Source: Rallus limicola (lineage: Eukaryota > Chordata > Aves > Gruiformes > Rallidae). From it: 64,000 bases of DNA. This document shows, piece after piece, positions 1-11,110 of this stretch. Below the pieces are notes generated by a model. It was not told the DNA's origin. It did not search any database and was given only the letters and a program-made list of their open reading frames with translations. Location: the NCBI GenBank assembly GCA_022605955.1, contig JAKCOZ010000020.1, forward strand, positions 5,569,001 through 5,633,000, read 5' to 3'. How positions within the stretch are numbered: position 1 is the first letter of the stretch; each line of letters begins with the position of its first letter. The translations under genes and the position numbers were made by a program.

Positions 1-125
1 AGAACAGTGAAAATGCCAAGGATACGGGTTCTCCACAGTTTCACTGCAGAGCAAACGGACTTCGAAGCCTCACTTTGGCTACATCATTTATAACCATATC
101 ATTAAATAAAGGTAGTCTTTCACTA
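1..125 (-). other. DENR: DENR 3'UTR, running off the left edge
   Basis: Sequence downstream of the DENR stop codon (TGA at 126-128 on the minus strand). I see no AATAAA or ATTAAA on the minus strand in this stretch, so the poly(A) site should lie to the left of the window. Confidence 0.7.
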
Positions 126-3100
126 TCACTTCTTGACTTCTCCAAGATCTTCAATGCTATCATCATCCACCTTGGAAAAAAAGAAAAGGCCAAAACACAA
201 CATATTAAGTATACTTTCTTTTTACATGTGTCACCCAATATTTGATACTGTTTAATTTTGCAGTATTTTAAGGTATTTTTAATAATATGACAGCAAGAGG
301 GAATGCCTGAGTATTCTTCTATCAAGGAACAGTCCCGGTAGTGTCCACAGCAGCAGCACTACACAATTAGGGAGTTCATGTTCATGACAATGGAGGCAAC
401 GCATGACTTCAAATTCAACCTCTCCCTAGCCTAATCATTCATAACAGGGAACCCAACAACTGTTCTATTATTTTTTGCACAACAATCTGCACTGACAAAG
501 ATTAAACCCTTCTCCAAAATCACTGGACAGTCACAGGCTCTCATGGAAAACTAGAGTTCCAAGAGAAGAAAGGGTTGTTTACCTCTGGCCACTTCTCCTG
601 GATCACATCGATAATGTCATCCGTAAAATCCCCCTGAATGATGATTTCGTCTTCTCCTGTTACTGAGGCACCGCAGGAAAATTTCTGAGCAAAGAACCTT
701 TGTGCTTCCTTAAGATCAATTTCTGTTGACAGGAAAATGGACAGCCACTGTCAGAACAGTATGTTCTCAAGTTGAAAACCAAAAACCTTCTCTTAACCAG
801 TGACAAAACTAGTAGCAGTTTACAGTTGAAGTTTTGCTATGGTTTCCATTGAAACCACAAGTCAGTTGTTCTCATAGGTAAACAAAAAGACACTCTACAA
901 AGCCAAGCAACGCAACGTGACAGATCTTGTTAATACAACTGAAGTTACAACTTCCCTTTTTAACACAATTCAGGATCAATGTGTGAAGGAAGATGTTGTC
1001 GTAGTTGCAAACACCAAGTGGCTGTTTGCAGCTGAACCAAAACTACATAGGACAGTTACTACTTTGGTAACGATTTGATTGCCTTCTAGAAAGGCACTGA
1101 AAGCCTTACTTCATCAGTCTCAAGAATAAGCAAAAATAAATGTCAATGACATATTTACAAGTTTGATTGAAATAAACATCCTTTTGGAAATAAACATCTT
1201 TATAATTCAAGGCAGTAGACTACTCCAAAGTCTAACAAGTGGACTGCTATGGGAAGGTCGGTTCAAAAACAACCCAACAGCCTGTAACCCCATTTGTTTG
1301 CAAACACTGTGGAAATAAAGACTTCAATATTATGACTGAGGGCAGACGGTGTACCTTTGGCATGCTTTGGAACTGCTACAAGCACGGTGAGACTTTCACC
1401 TTGTACAGATGGAAGCGGATCACTCGATGTAATACCAGTATCATGAAGTTAAAGGCAAGCACATCTAAACCCAACAAAAACCCAGTAACAACTCACCAAA
1501 CGTTGCAAGGCCACATACTCTTGTGACGTATTTTTTCTTTGCTCTAGGAATTTTAGCTATTGTAACTTTCTGCGGTACAGTCTTCTTTTTCTGTTTTATC
1601 TGACCTCTTCCACCTTTAAAACAGAGTATAAGGTTACATAATTAGTTAGAAGGAGTCATACTTAATCAAAAAAAGCATAAAAGGTCAGATTTCAACCCTA
1701 TAAACGACACTGTTATCTGTGTTGGTAAACAAAAATAGGTTTTGCAGATTGTCCCACACTGAGGTTTTTTAATTATTATTTAAGAAAGTTTCCATGTCAT
1801 TGAGCTAACAACATGCACACACTGAATGTGCCTTCAAGTAGAGCTTACACAGCAGAACCCCACTATAATTGTCAAAAAAGGGCTTTCCCCCCACATTTTA
1901 CTAATCACTGCATTTGGTGTATACATTTAACCCCTCTTTCAGGAATTTGTCTTTGGTTGCAATCCTGGGTACAAACTGTTGATGTGCTTCAGGAATTTAA
2001 CATCCTTATGGCTTATGTTCTAGGCAAAGCAACTTACAGATGTGCCTACTCTGGCTTATGCCACAGATTAAATTCTGGATATCTATGCATGACCCCGGTA
2101 TGAACCATGTATCTGTACGTGAGCTAGCAGAAAAAACCATGCCTCTGAAACAGAAGCTAGCTACCATAGTCGACTGCCAAATTTCCATGTGATTTAACAT
2201 CATCTTTCTTGCTGTCTGTTTCCAGGCCAACCCAAGGGAACATTTCACACATCAAGCGTTTATTAGTCTGAGCGGGGCACACAAAGATATATTCCACTCA
2301 TTAGGATTCTTCAAGTCAGATTAAGATCTCTGCTAACTCTGTCTGCACTCATCAAGTTACTCCAGGCTAAGCAAAGTTTCATGTTCTTGAGCCTTCTCAG
2401 CATGAAAACCTAAAGAATTTATGACAAACAAACTAATCCTTGGTGATGACTTCTTTTCATAAAACACAGCACCAATTCTACAGCACTCTAAATTAGTATC
2501 AGTAATTTAAGAAAGCAAATTTCTGTCTTAAAATTTCTTCAGTAAATTTCTGCAGTGTCATGGTTAAGTTTTTGCTTGGTTTCCCCTCAACCTCTCTCTC
2601 AAGGTCAACCATACCATCATACTCAACAACATACTGCATGCTTTCATGAAACTTTACATTCTAGGAGGAAATTCCTAAATATTTTCAGCACTACTATTTT
2701 AGAACCAAAATCCAGGCCAAAAAGTAACCATTCCACCCCACACAATAAATTCATGTTGAAAGAAAATATCCTGAATTCTCTGGCAAAAGCATCCAAGCGA
2801 CATAATGTAACACAGAGCCTACTGACAAGGTAAACATAACTGGTTACCAAGACACAAAAAAAAACCCATCTGCAGTCACATAGGTGGCTTAAAATCTGAA
2901 TCTTACTGAGTTATTAACCAGAGATTTGGAAGCACTACAGACACAAAACTCCACAGGCAAATGCATGTTAACAACCCCAGCATTCTAATTTAAGGTGGAA
3001 AGTATGTTAATCAGTTAAATAGAAAGAACTCCAATGACAGAAGGTAAAAGTGTGTTCAAATTGTTTCATGTATTTCCTATGTTCCAAAGGTGGAACATGT

Positions 3101-5808
3101 TATTCCTTAGTATTGCTGGGAAGAGATGTAGCTGTTAATGAAGGCAGAGGTGACAGGACTTGATTTTGTACTTTCAACGCTTCTCAGTGAATACAAAGGA
3201 GGGGTGGGAGGAAAGAAGGCAAGAGCGGCATCATGAGGTATTAACAGAGGAAAGCAGTCTTTCCTTTCAGTTCTACCCTGCACACAGCCTATAAACTGCT
3301 GATAAACAGGGCAGACACAAGTACTCTGTGAGGCATGCCAGCTGATTTCAGGTTGAGGAGAATTACACCCCGAGTAAGCGCAATAGCAATGACAGGAGCA
3401 CTGAGCACACGATGCAGGTCATCTTTCACTTGCTGTTAGTACTATCTTAGTTTTTTATCAGCATATATATCACTGCACTAACTCTGCTACCACTGCAAAA
3501 AGATATCCAGTATCTTTTGTGCTGAGTCAAAGCACAGTGAGCAACCAAAAAAGCAAGTGATCCTTGTGTGCCACAGTCCAGAGCAGCAGGTGAGAAACGA
3601 ATGCCCCAAACCAGTACCGCAATCAACTACTTAGACCTTGCCTCTCTTTTGCTTCTTCTTCTCTTCCTCTTCTCCCGCAGTTCCTTGGCCTTCTCCAACC
3701 CCAGCTTCCTGTTTAGGTGAATTTTCTTTCATACATCAAGCAAGGTGTTGGGAGAAGAGAGAACGAAATTAGTGGTCGGAAACCACAGCCTTACAGGAAC
3801 AGGAAACGAGGAACAGTGATGGTTTGTTATAGCCTTAAACTCTTTGCTTAAGTGCAGCAGAGTCTTGACTGAAGCATGTTACATTTCATTATAGCACTTA
3901 TGCAAATTAGACTCCAGAAAAGCCTTAGCTCAATGATACAGTTACAATTTCAATGCAGTTTCTTCACGTAATTTCAACAAATTAATGACAGCGTTAATAC
4001 TGAAATTCCAAATGCAAATGAAGTTCCTTATTACTAATGACCTCTCCTCTGGCCATCCACAGCAAACTGGACAGACATAAAATCCACTAAACTAATTTGG
4101 ATGGGGAACAAGTACACGGGTGACTGGTTAAGACAGGAACCTTAAGAAAGCTCAAACATTACAAGCGAGACTACACACTGTTTGTTCAGCGTTCCCTGAC
4201 CTTACCAAAACCATTTTCAAAGCATCTAAGAGCACAGTAAACTCCCAAGAAAACAATTAACTTTCACACTTGATACAACAGGGAAGAGATGAGGACTGGA
4301 CATGCTCAAATTCTGGACTACGTCTAAGGGCACACAGCAGCTAGAAAACAGAAAAGATTCTCACCTACTGTGAGTTTTGCAAACTCATCTGGAAAATTCT
4401 TTTCTAACCATTGTCTGCATTTAGTCACATCAGGCATGTATTCGCAGTACTAGAGGAGAAAGGGCATATGAACGTTGTTAGTGAAGTAACTACAAAATGT
4501 GTCACTAACAAATACACCAAAATATATTTGCTATTTCTGAGCTTTTTCTCCTTAAGATGACTGAACGCAAACACTAGACTAGTGCTGAAGAAACCCTGTG
4601 TCATCCTAAAGATGACAACGGCCAAAATGTAGAACTGCCACAATTAAGCCAGGAAAGATCAGAATCATCAACCAGGAATAACAGGACAGAAAGAAGAAAA
4701 GTAGACAACAACAACAAAATGAACTCACCTCTGTCGGCAATGAACAGACTGGAGAAAAAAGGGAAGAAAAACAAGAGATTACAAAAAGAAGCTCCCCACT
4801 TACAGCCTTAGCGCTAAATTAAGAATGATATTTTAAACTTAGGGATGACTTTGTACATCATAACTTCTGGTTATAACCACACATTGACTCAAAAAAAGAT
4901 CACTTCATTGATACTACTCCCCATTGTAATTTTCCTCTCATTAGACATTGGCTCGCACGCTCTGCGTTAGGACAAAACTACCACAGCCAGGGCAGTCAGT
5001 TCATGAAGGAAGGGGATGGCTACAGCTTTAGTAAAAGTTACAGAATGAAACACCAGCTCTACCTGAGGCAAAAGATACACCTCACAACTCACCATGTGAT
5101 TTGGTTAGCTTTCCTTTTTCCAAGAGATATCAATACCCAGAAGAGGGGCACAGACCCCAAACCAACCAATTTCATGCACAGTGAAGTTTCTTCCCTAATC
5201 CCCCACAACTGCACTCAAGCCCACAGCAGAACAGCACACCTATCTAAAAAACATACCTGCCGAGATTATTTATTTCCCTTTAAATTTTGTCCATACAACT
5301 ATGAATGCAAAGGGCAAGGAATAACTCTAAACACAGCACAGCAATTACTTTCATGAACTCTAACTATTTCTCATCACCACAGAAAAGGCAAGGAGGCTTT
5401 CTGCAGGGAGAGATCTCTGCTCAACAGTTCACAGTCCCAGCACCACTCCTGCTCATGTAACTTTCACACACAGAAAGCTGTCTGTCCCTTCTCTCAGAGG
5501 AAAGACCCCTACATTTCACCAGAAACTCTTTATATAAAATACACAGCACAGCCTGTTTCTGAAAGATCAATCTGACCATGGTCCAGCTTCTCAATAAAAG
5601 CTGAGCAAAAGAAAATCTCTGATTCTCTCAGTCTTCCTACTAGGCTGCCCTCACAAACAGCACACTGTAAGAATCGTGGACAACTACCCCTTCAGCACTT
5701 GCCTCCGCAGTAGAGAACCCGAAGAGGATAGTCGCCATCTGACCTGGCACCACTCCTTACGTCTCCTCTGCAGTCAGGGACCACAGGCTCAGCTACATCT
5801 GTGGCCAT
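126..5808 (-). CDS. DENR: Density-regulated re-initiation factor DENR, complete coding region (7 coding exons)
   Basis: Partner of MCTS1; the DENR-MCTS1 dimer acts in the cytosol on 40S subunits in re-initiation and post-termination recycling. Coding exons in transcription order are 5703-5808, 4729-4748, 4365-4449, 3642-3725, 1497-1613, 583-722 and 126-170. They sum to 597 nt, or 198 aa plus stop, which is the usual length of the family. The N-terminal zinc-binding cysteines are C34, C37, C44 and C53 (YCGVC, YCEYMP). A Glu/Lys-rich linker ([14 protein letters not shown]) follows, and then the C-terminal SUI1-like domain (about 115-182) with [15 protein letters not shown]; the protein ends in EDLGEVKK. 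The start ATG at 5806-5808 lies 9 nt inside the second exon. The N-terminal 25 residues diverge from mammalian DENR. Two introns have GC donors (at 5702-5701 and 3641-3640), and one exon is only 20 nt. The gene lies head to head with GPN3. The identity is secure. Confidence 0.96.
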
Positions 5809-6322
5809 GTCACAAGCCTGGAGGTCACAGAACAGAAAAGAATCAGTACCCAAGTTCTAAGTTAAAGTCATTCACATTATTTCTCAACAAAAATCCCAGA
5901 GAGCGATGAATCCCAAATAAAACAGATGCAAGCCTAAGAAGAGCAGGAGAGATCAGGGAGGAAAAATCAGGAGTGAAGAAGCAATGAAAAAATATGGAGG
6001 AAATGGCTGTAAAGGATACCCAGCAGTACGGATCTCTAGCACACAGGAGGGGGAAAAACAACCCACGAAAGTGACACAAAAAGCAGTACAAAATGCAGAA
6101 AGACCTGCAAGACTGTCACAGGGGATTAAAGAACACAGTGGGTTAAGTAAAGCATGAGGTATCACATTAAATCAGTGGCATAAGAACAGTGGGTACACCG
6201 GGGGTAGGGGTGGAAGGGGACACACCAGGGACTGAAGAGTCACAATCTGATCCTGGGACAGTGGCAAAAATCCAAAAGGCCACAAATGAAGCAAGCCCAG
6301 CCCAACCCGCTAACATAGTTAA

Positions 6323-6378
6323 CAATGGTTCACATGCAATGGGTTACACACAATGGGTTACATGCAATGGTTCACATG
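6323..6378. repeat. Four-copy 14-bp tandem repeat in DENR intron 1
   Basis: Four contiguous 14-bp units at 6323, 6337, 6351 and 6365. The outer two are identical (CAATGGTTCACATG) and the inner two are close variants (CAATGGGTTACACA, CAATGGGTTACATG). Local minisatellite; no coding meaning. Confidence 0.85.
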
Positions 6379-6885
6379 CATGCGTCTTCAGGCAAGTGGC
6401 TTAGAAAGGAGAAGTCAACGTGGAAGGGGTCTGCGATGCCCAAGAAGCCCCAGGCCCACGGGAACCACAGGATGTGTGTGCAGGCGGCTGGGAGCAAAGA
6501 TGTTGTGCCCGGGCAGTGCCCAGAGCCGAGAAGAAACGCCAGTGCGCCTGAGGCCGTGGGGCAGCGGGGAAAGGCGGCAGAGTCACAGAGAAGGGAAGGA
6601 CGCTGGGGTACCCATGGAGATCCCAAACCGGAGGGAGGGCGATCGGTAGCGGGGAGTGAAAGCGCGGCCCGGCCGCCGAAAGGGTGCTGGGGTGGGGATC
6701 GCTGGCACAGCGGGAGGGGGCAGCTCAGGGAAAGGAGGGTGCCGGGCGCCTGAGAGGGGGCCGAGGGACTGCAGGCGCGGGGAGGCAGAGCCGGGGGAGA
6801 GGGAGAGGAAAGGCGTCGGGGAAGGACGCTGGAAGCCGCGGGGGGAGGGAGGCTGGGACGGGGCGGCGGCGGAGCGCGGCGTTAC

Positions 6886-6990
6886 CGGGAGGCCCCTCAG
6901 GCCGCTCCGGCTCCGGCTCCTGCTCCTCCTCCGGCGGCGGCTCCCACGCACCGCACGGCACGTGCGCCCTCCCCAGCGCCGCCGCCGTCT
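6886..6990 (-). other. DENR: Probable 5' noncoding exon of DENR (upstream boundary approximate)
   Basis: The DENR start codon sits in an exon whose acceptor (CTCCAG) is at 5818-5823, so an upstream noncoding exon is needed. A good minus-strand donor (GTAACG, at 6885 downwards) follows GC-rich sequence in the CpG island. Its transcription start is not visible and the upstream end is a guess. Intron 1 (about 5818-6885) holds a small tandem repeat and nothing else I recognise. Confidence 0.45.
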
Positions 6991-6997
6991 CGCGAGA
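6988..6997. promoter_or_regulatory. TCTCGCGAGA promoter palindrome (BANP-type site)
   Basis: A perfect 10-bp TCTCGCGAGA palindrome in the middle of the shared DENR/GPN3 CpG island. This motif is known from strong CpG-island and bidirectional housekeeping promoters and is bound by BANP when unmethylated. Occupancy here is inferred. Confidence 0.65.
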
Positions 6998-7210
6998 CCC
7001 GCGCGCCACCGGGGACCCGCGCGGCGTGACAGGGAGGGGCGGAGGGTTGAGCCCGCCGGCTTTCCGTACCTGGGGAGGGCGCGCGCGCCGGCTCAAGCAG
7101 GCGAACCATAGGCTACCGCGGGCGCGTGACCAGGCCGAGCTACGGGACGTCGAAGTGGCCAGTCGCCTCCGCTTCGCCGTTGCGCGGAGGCCGCTGGCCG
7201 GCCCGGCGCC

Positions 7211-10200
7211 ATGCCCCGATACGCGCAGCTGGTGATGGGCCCGGCGGGCAGCGGGAAGGTGAGAACACGGGGGGAGTTGGGGGGAGGAGGGGACCGGCCG
7301 GGGGGAGGTCAGCGGCCCCTGACGGCGTGTGTATGTCCCTTGCAGAGCACGTACTGCTCCACCATGGTGCAGCACTGCGAGGCGCTGGGCCGCTCCGTGC
7401 AGGTGGTCAACCTGGACCCGGCCGCGGAGCACTTCAGCTACCCCGTCATGGCAGGTGAGCGGCGGCAGGCTGCCTGCGGCGGCCTCCGGGCGCCCCCGTA
7501 AGCCAACGAAGCGCAACCGCCCCGTCTGTGTCTTGCTCCAGACATCCGTGAGTTGATAGAGGTGGATGATGTCATGGAAGACGAATCCTTACGGTTCGGC
7601 CCCAACGGCGGCTTGGTGTTCTGCATGGAATACTTCGCCAATAACTTCAACTGGCTGGAGGAGAGCCTCGGGCACGTGGAGGATGACTATATCTTGTTTG
7701 ATTGCCCAGGTAGGGAGATGTTGGTGTTCTGGTGACTCCAGTGTATGTGATATAAAATCTACAGTGATGTTTATTTGTTGGCCGTACTCCTTCACACCTT
7801 GGGCGGGGGCATGTTGCATTAGTAACAGTTGTCAGGGTCACTTTTAGGTGTTTCAGAAGTAAACTTGGTCCCAGGATAATCTGGGGGGCTCCACTGATGT
7901 CTAGCAGCATCCTACGGTGTGGGGACACAATGGCAGCTGGTACCAAACCCTACATGGAGCTCCAGGGAGGAGTAAACCCTTTCATTTCTTCTCCACTTCT
8001 CCAGCATAAGTTTGTTCCAATAGTCAGAGATGTCCAAAACCTGCTTTTTATCAGCTTTTATTCATATTAAGCGCAATATCTGTATTTATATAGCTGATAA
8101 CTGTTGCTGTTAGCATCACATTTCTGCTTACTAACATCCCAAGTGTGCTCTAGGTCAGATCGAACTCTATACACACCTGCCAGTGATGAAACAGCTGGTG
8201 GAGCAGCTGCAGCAGTGGGAATTCCGTGTCTGTGGAGTTTTTCTCGTGGATTCCCAGTTTATGGTGGAGTCTTTTAAGGTACCCATTTGAAACGTGTTGT
8301 AAAAGTTCATATTGATAAAGAACAAGTCTGAGCAACTTTGTGAGCTCGGTTTGTTTAGCTCAGAGGAAAGGATGCTAAACTGGGGGAGATCTGATTGCTG
8401 TCTTCAGACATAGGTTGCAGCAATGGAAATTCCAGCTGGGTGTAAAGAGAATCCTGCGCCATGAGAGTGTGCAGAGATTGTGTAGTGTACATTCCGTGGA
8501 GTTACTCTGACCTCGAGTAGGCAAAAGCCTTGAGCAGTCTGATCTGACTTTGAAGCTGGCTCTGGTTTGAACCAGATAACTTCCGAAAGTCTCTTCCAAC
8601 CTAAATTCTTCTGTCATTCCATGAGAGCTTTCACAGTTCTGGAGAGAGAGCAGGTCACTTCCCCCATCTAGCAGGAAGAATGCTGAGATGGGCTTTGAGT
8701 GTTGTAGTTATCTTTTCAGTGGCAGATCCAGATTTCAGGCTCTGGAATTAAGATGGCAGACAGGAAGCTCTGCACCTCCCTTTTCCAACAAAACTAAGGA
8801 CTCTCCACTCAGCCTCCTCATGTCGGTGTTTCATATATTCACTAGATTTTGTCTGTAGTAGAGTGTGCTGCATGTTTGTGTTGTGGTTTTATGTACTTAA
8901 TGACATAATTTTTCATATTCCTTAAGTTTATCTCTGGAATTCTGGCAGCACTCAGTGCAATGATATCTTTAGAGATTCCACAGATTAACATCATGACCAA
9001 AATGGATTTGCTGAGCAAGAAAGCCAAGAAGGAGATAGAAAAGTAAGTTCAAAAACGATTACTTTCTCTGTAGCATAAGATCCTAAGGTAAACTTCACCC
9101 AAAACTCAGTCTAATATTTCCCACAATTGAAACAAATTTTACAAAGGGAGAAGATGCATTTGTTATATATTAAACAGTCTTTAATGTCTGGATAGGATGC
9201 TTACAAGTTAAGTCAGAGTCAAAAGGCTAGCTCCTTGTTTGTGCATATCTGGATTTTTCTGTTGATAATTATCTTGGAAAATGTACGTCATTCTGAACGA
9301 CTTTCCAGGGTACTGATTCAATGAAATGTAATAATGCTGAATAGATTGATGTAGAAGTAGCTTAAGGGTACTGTACTTAAAAACCTACACTGGAAGTGAT
9401 TCTATTTTTTAACACTGAATTACTTATGTGCTACTTTTACATTTGTGCTAAAATTATTAGTTTTTTCCTGTGGTCTTGCTCAAAGAATTGTGAGTATACT
9501 AAAGTGTATTATCAAAAGGGAAAAAAAACCAAATCTCTTCTCTTGTTTTTACTAGGAATTATAATCTGAGATACACTAAAAAAGAATTTCAAAACATTTT
9601 AAGTTCTGATATGAAGCTAGCTCACTCAGATCACAGAATGATAGATGGGTTTGGTTAAAAGCACAGTGACTCATTTGCTCTGTGGCCAAGGATTATTTTG
9701 ATGTTAATGATGACTTTGTTTTTCCCAGATACTTAGATCCAGATATGTATTCTATGATTGAAGATTCTACAAATATACTGAAAAGCAAAATGTTTAAAAA
9801 ATTGACTAAGTCTATATGCGGATTGGTAGGTACCTTGCTTTTTAACTGGTAACTTTTAAGTGTTATTTATAAACCATAGTGTATCATAGTGTATGGTTGC
9901 TACCAGGATTGCTGCTACAGATAATGTATGTACTACCGCAATTCTCCCCCCTTTGCCCCAAAGTTATGTATTTACCTACCAGACTTACTAACAAAGACAG
10001 ATTTTATGAGATTCTCAGGCATGTGAGCATTTTCTGTTTTGGCTGATTTAACTCAGGTTTTGACTTGTTCAGATTAGCATAAGATTCTTGGTACTAACAC
10101 TTGGATTACAGCCATAACATCTTCTATCAGTCCTGTTCTTTGGTGGTTTTGGGTAACAGCTTTACAGAACTTAGGACTGACAGCCAGGTGTTCTGCATGG

Positions 10201-10934
10201 GGAAGTGCCATTGGTTTGCAGAGCAAGCTTTACGTGCTATCTTAGGAGTCCAGACAAGGAACATAAGCGTGGTTTAAGGAAGGGGCTTAGGGTGCTGTGA
10301 TTGGGAACTACTTTGCTGCATTTTCTTCCTAACACCCTCTGAACCTTTCCTCTAGATTGATGACTATGGAATGGTTCGATTTATACCTTTTGATCGCTCT
10401 GACGAGGAGAGTATAAACATAGTTCTGCAGCACATAGACTGTACCATTCAGTATGGAGAAGATCTTGAATTTAAAGAACCAAAGGTAAGGTACTTCTGAT
10501 AATAAGATGAAAAATTAAAAAGGATTCATAACATGAGTCATAATATAACTATGTTCTTTGCCTTGCTAATAAGTTACTGTCTTATGGTTCGAAGCAAGAT
10601 GTGATTTAGTCGTTTAGTCTTCCAAGCTCTGTCTAATTTTATTATTCAGCTCATAAATCCTAAGGAAAAGTGCTTTTATTCCATTTTTAGAATCAGTTTT
10701 GTACCTGGATCTTGATTTTGACCTATACAGTTTCAACTTCAGAAAGTTTTGCTACATGTTTTAGACATTGTTCCTGTTGTGCTTTCTTAAGTGAAACAGC
10801 ACTGAACAGACAGTGTATGACAGCCACTAAGGAAAAGTCAGGTTTTACCTTTTTTGTTTTCTTTTTGGCAGGAATGCGAAGAAGATAAATCTGCTCTTGT
10901 GGATGAATACTTTCAAGATCACGTGGATGAGTGA
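7211..10934 (+). CDS. GPN3: GPN-loop GTPase 3, complete coding region (8 exons)
   Basis: Small GTPase of the GPN family, needed with GPN1 for assembly and nuclear import of RNA polymerase II. Exons are 7211-7258, 7346-7454, 7542-7709, 8154-8278, 8927-9042, 9729-9825, 10356-10484 and 10872-10934. They total 855 nt, or 284 aa, the family length. The P-loop GPAGSGKST (residues 10-18) is split by intron 1 after Lys16. The diagnostic Gly-Pro-Asn loop is at 72-74 (RFGPNGG), the G3-like DCPG at 106-109, and the nucleotide-specificity motif TKMD at 174-177. The tail is acidic (FQDHVDE). The start ATG has good context (GGCGCCATGC). Introns 1 and 2 are both only 87 nt and GC-rich. A CR1 fragment sits in intron 4. 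The gene is divergently paired with DENR. Confidence 0.97.
7269..7305 (+). other. Canonical G-quadruplex motif in GPN3 intron 1
   Basis: G runs of 6, 6, 4 and 6 at 7269-7274, 7279-7284, 7289-7292 and 7300-7305, with loops of 4, 4 and 7 nt. The motif begins 11 nt inside an 87-nt intron (7259-7345) and lies on the sense strand, so it could fold in both DNA and pre-mRNA. Intronic G runs are known to support definition of very short GC-rich introns through hnRNP H/F. Confidence 0.8.
8348..8624 (+). mobile_element. Degraded CR1 LINE 3' fragment in GPN3 intron 4
   Basis: About 280 bp resembling the 3' end of avian CR1 in sense orientation. It opens with a TTTAGCTCAGAGGAAAGGATGCT-like block, continues through an old counterpart of the CR1 'gctctgatttgaac..agatgac' region, and ends in CTCTTCCAACCTAAATTCTT and then CTGTCATTCC, close to the CR1 terminal octamer repeat. 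It is 5'-truncated and heavily mutated. Subfamily not assignable by eye. Confidence 0.75.
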
Positions 10935-11110
10935 ATATGGATTGGCAAAAATGGGAGGAAAATACCTTGCTTGTGTTTAAAAATGAAAAAAAAAAAAATC
11001 CACTCCTACACAAATATGCTTGATGTTTTATCTGTAAAATAACATATTTATAGTGAAATGAGTTGCATGACCTCAAAACTATTTTAATAAACCATTTTTA
11101 TTCTTATGTA
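10935..11110 (+). other. GPN3: GPN3 3'UTR
   Basis: Short 3'UTR from the TGA at 10932-10934 to the poly(A) region, with an A-run at about 10987-10998. It ends shortly after AATAAA at 11086-11091, which is followed by T/GT-rich sequence. Confidence 0.75.
11086..11091 (+). terminator. GPN3: GPN3 polyadenylation signal AATAAA
   Basis: Canonical hexamer 152 nt after the stop codon. A GT-rich downstream element (TGTATGTGTGTG) begins about 15 nt later. Confidence 0.8.

Larger units (their letters stand above)
6640..7500. promoter_or_regulatory. CpG-island bidirectional promoter of DENR and GPN3
   Basis: Dense CpG and G+C across about 0.85 kb, bounded by AT-rich intronic DNA. It contains the probable DENR first exon on the minus strand and GPN3 exons 1-2 on the plus strand. 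No TATA box is evident. A TCTCGCGAGA palindrome at 6988-6997 and a GACGTC core at 7146-7151 lie between the two divergent starts. The coding starts of the two genes are separated mostly by DENR intron 1; the probable transcription starts are only a few hundred bases apart. Confidence 0.8.

Noticed and set aside
3635..3641. A GT donor (AAG|GTCTAA) near the end of the DENR exon at 3642-3725
   Set aside because: Using it would shift the reading frame into the next exon and lose the conserved RGGRGQIK; the GC donor fits exactly.
6656..7235. 151- and 183-codon plus-strand frames upstream of GPN3
   Set aside because: Arg/Gly-rich products of CpG-island composition; they overlap the GPN3 start in other frames.
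6725..7516. 263-codon minus-strand open frame across the DENR/GPN3 CpG island
   Set aside because: Translation is low-complexity Pro/Arg/Ala and antisense to GPN3 exons. Stops are rare in GC-rich DNA. No family resemblance.
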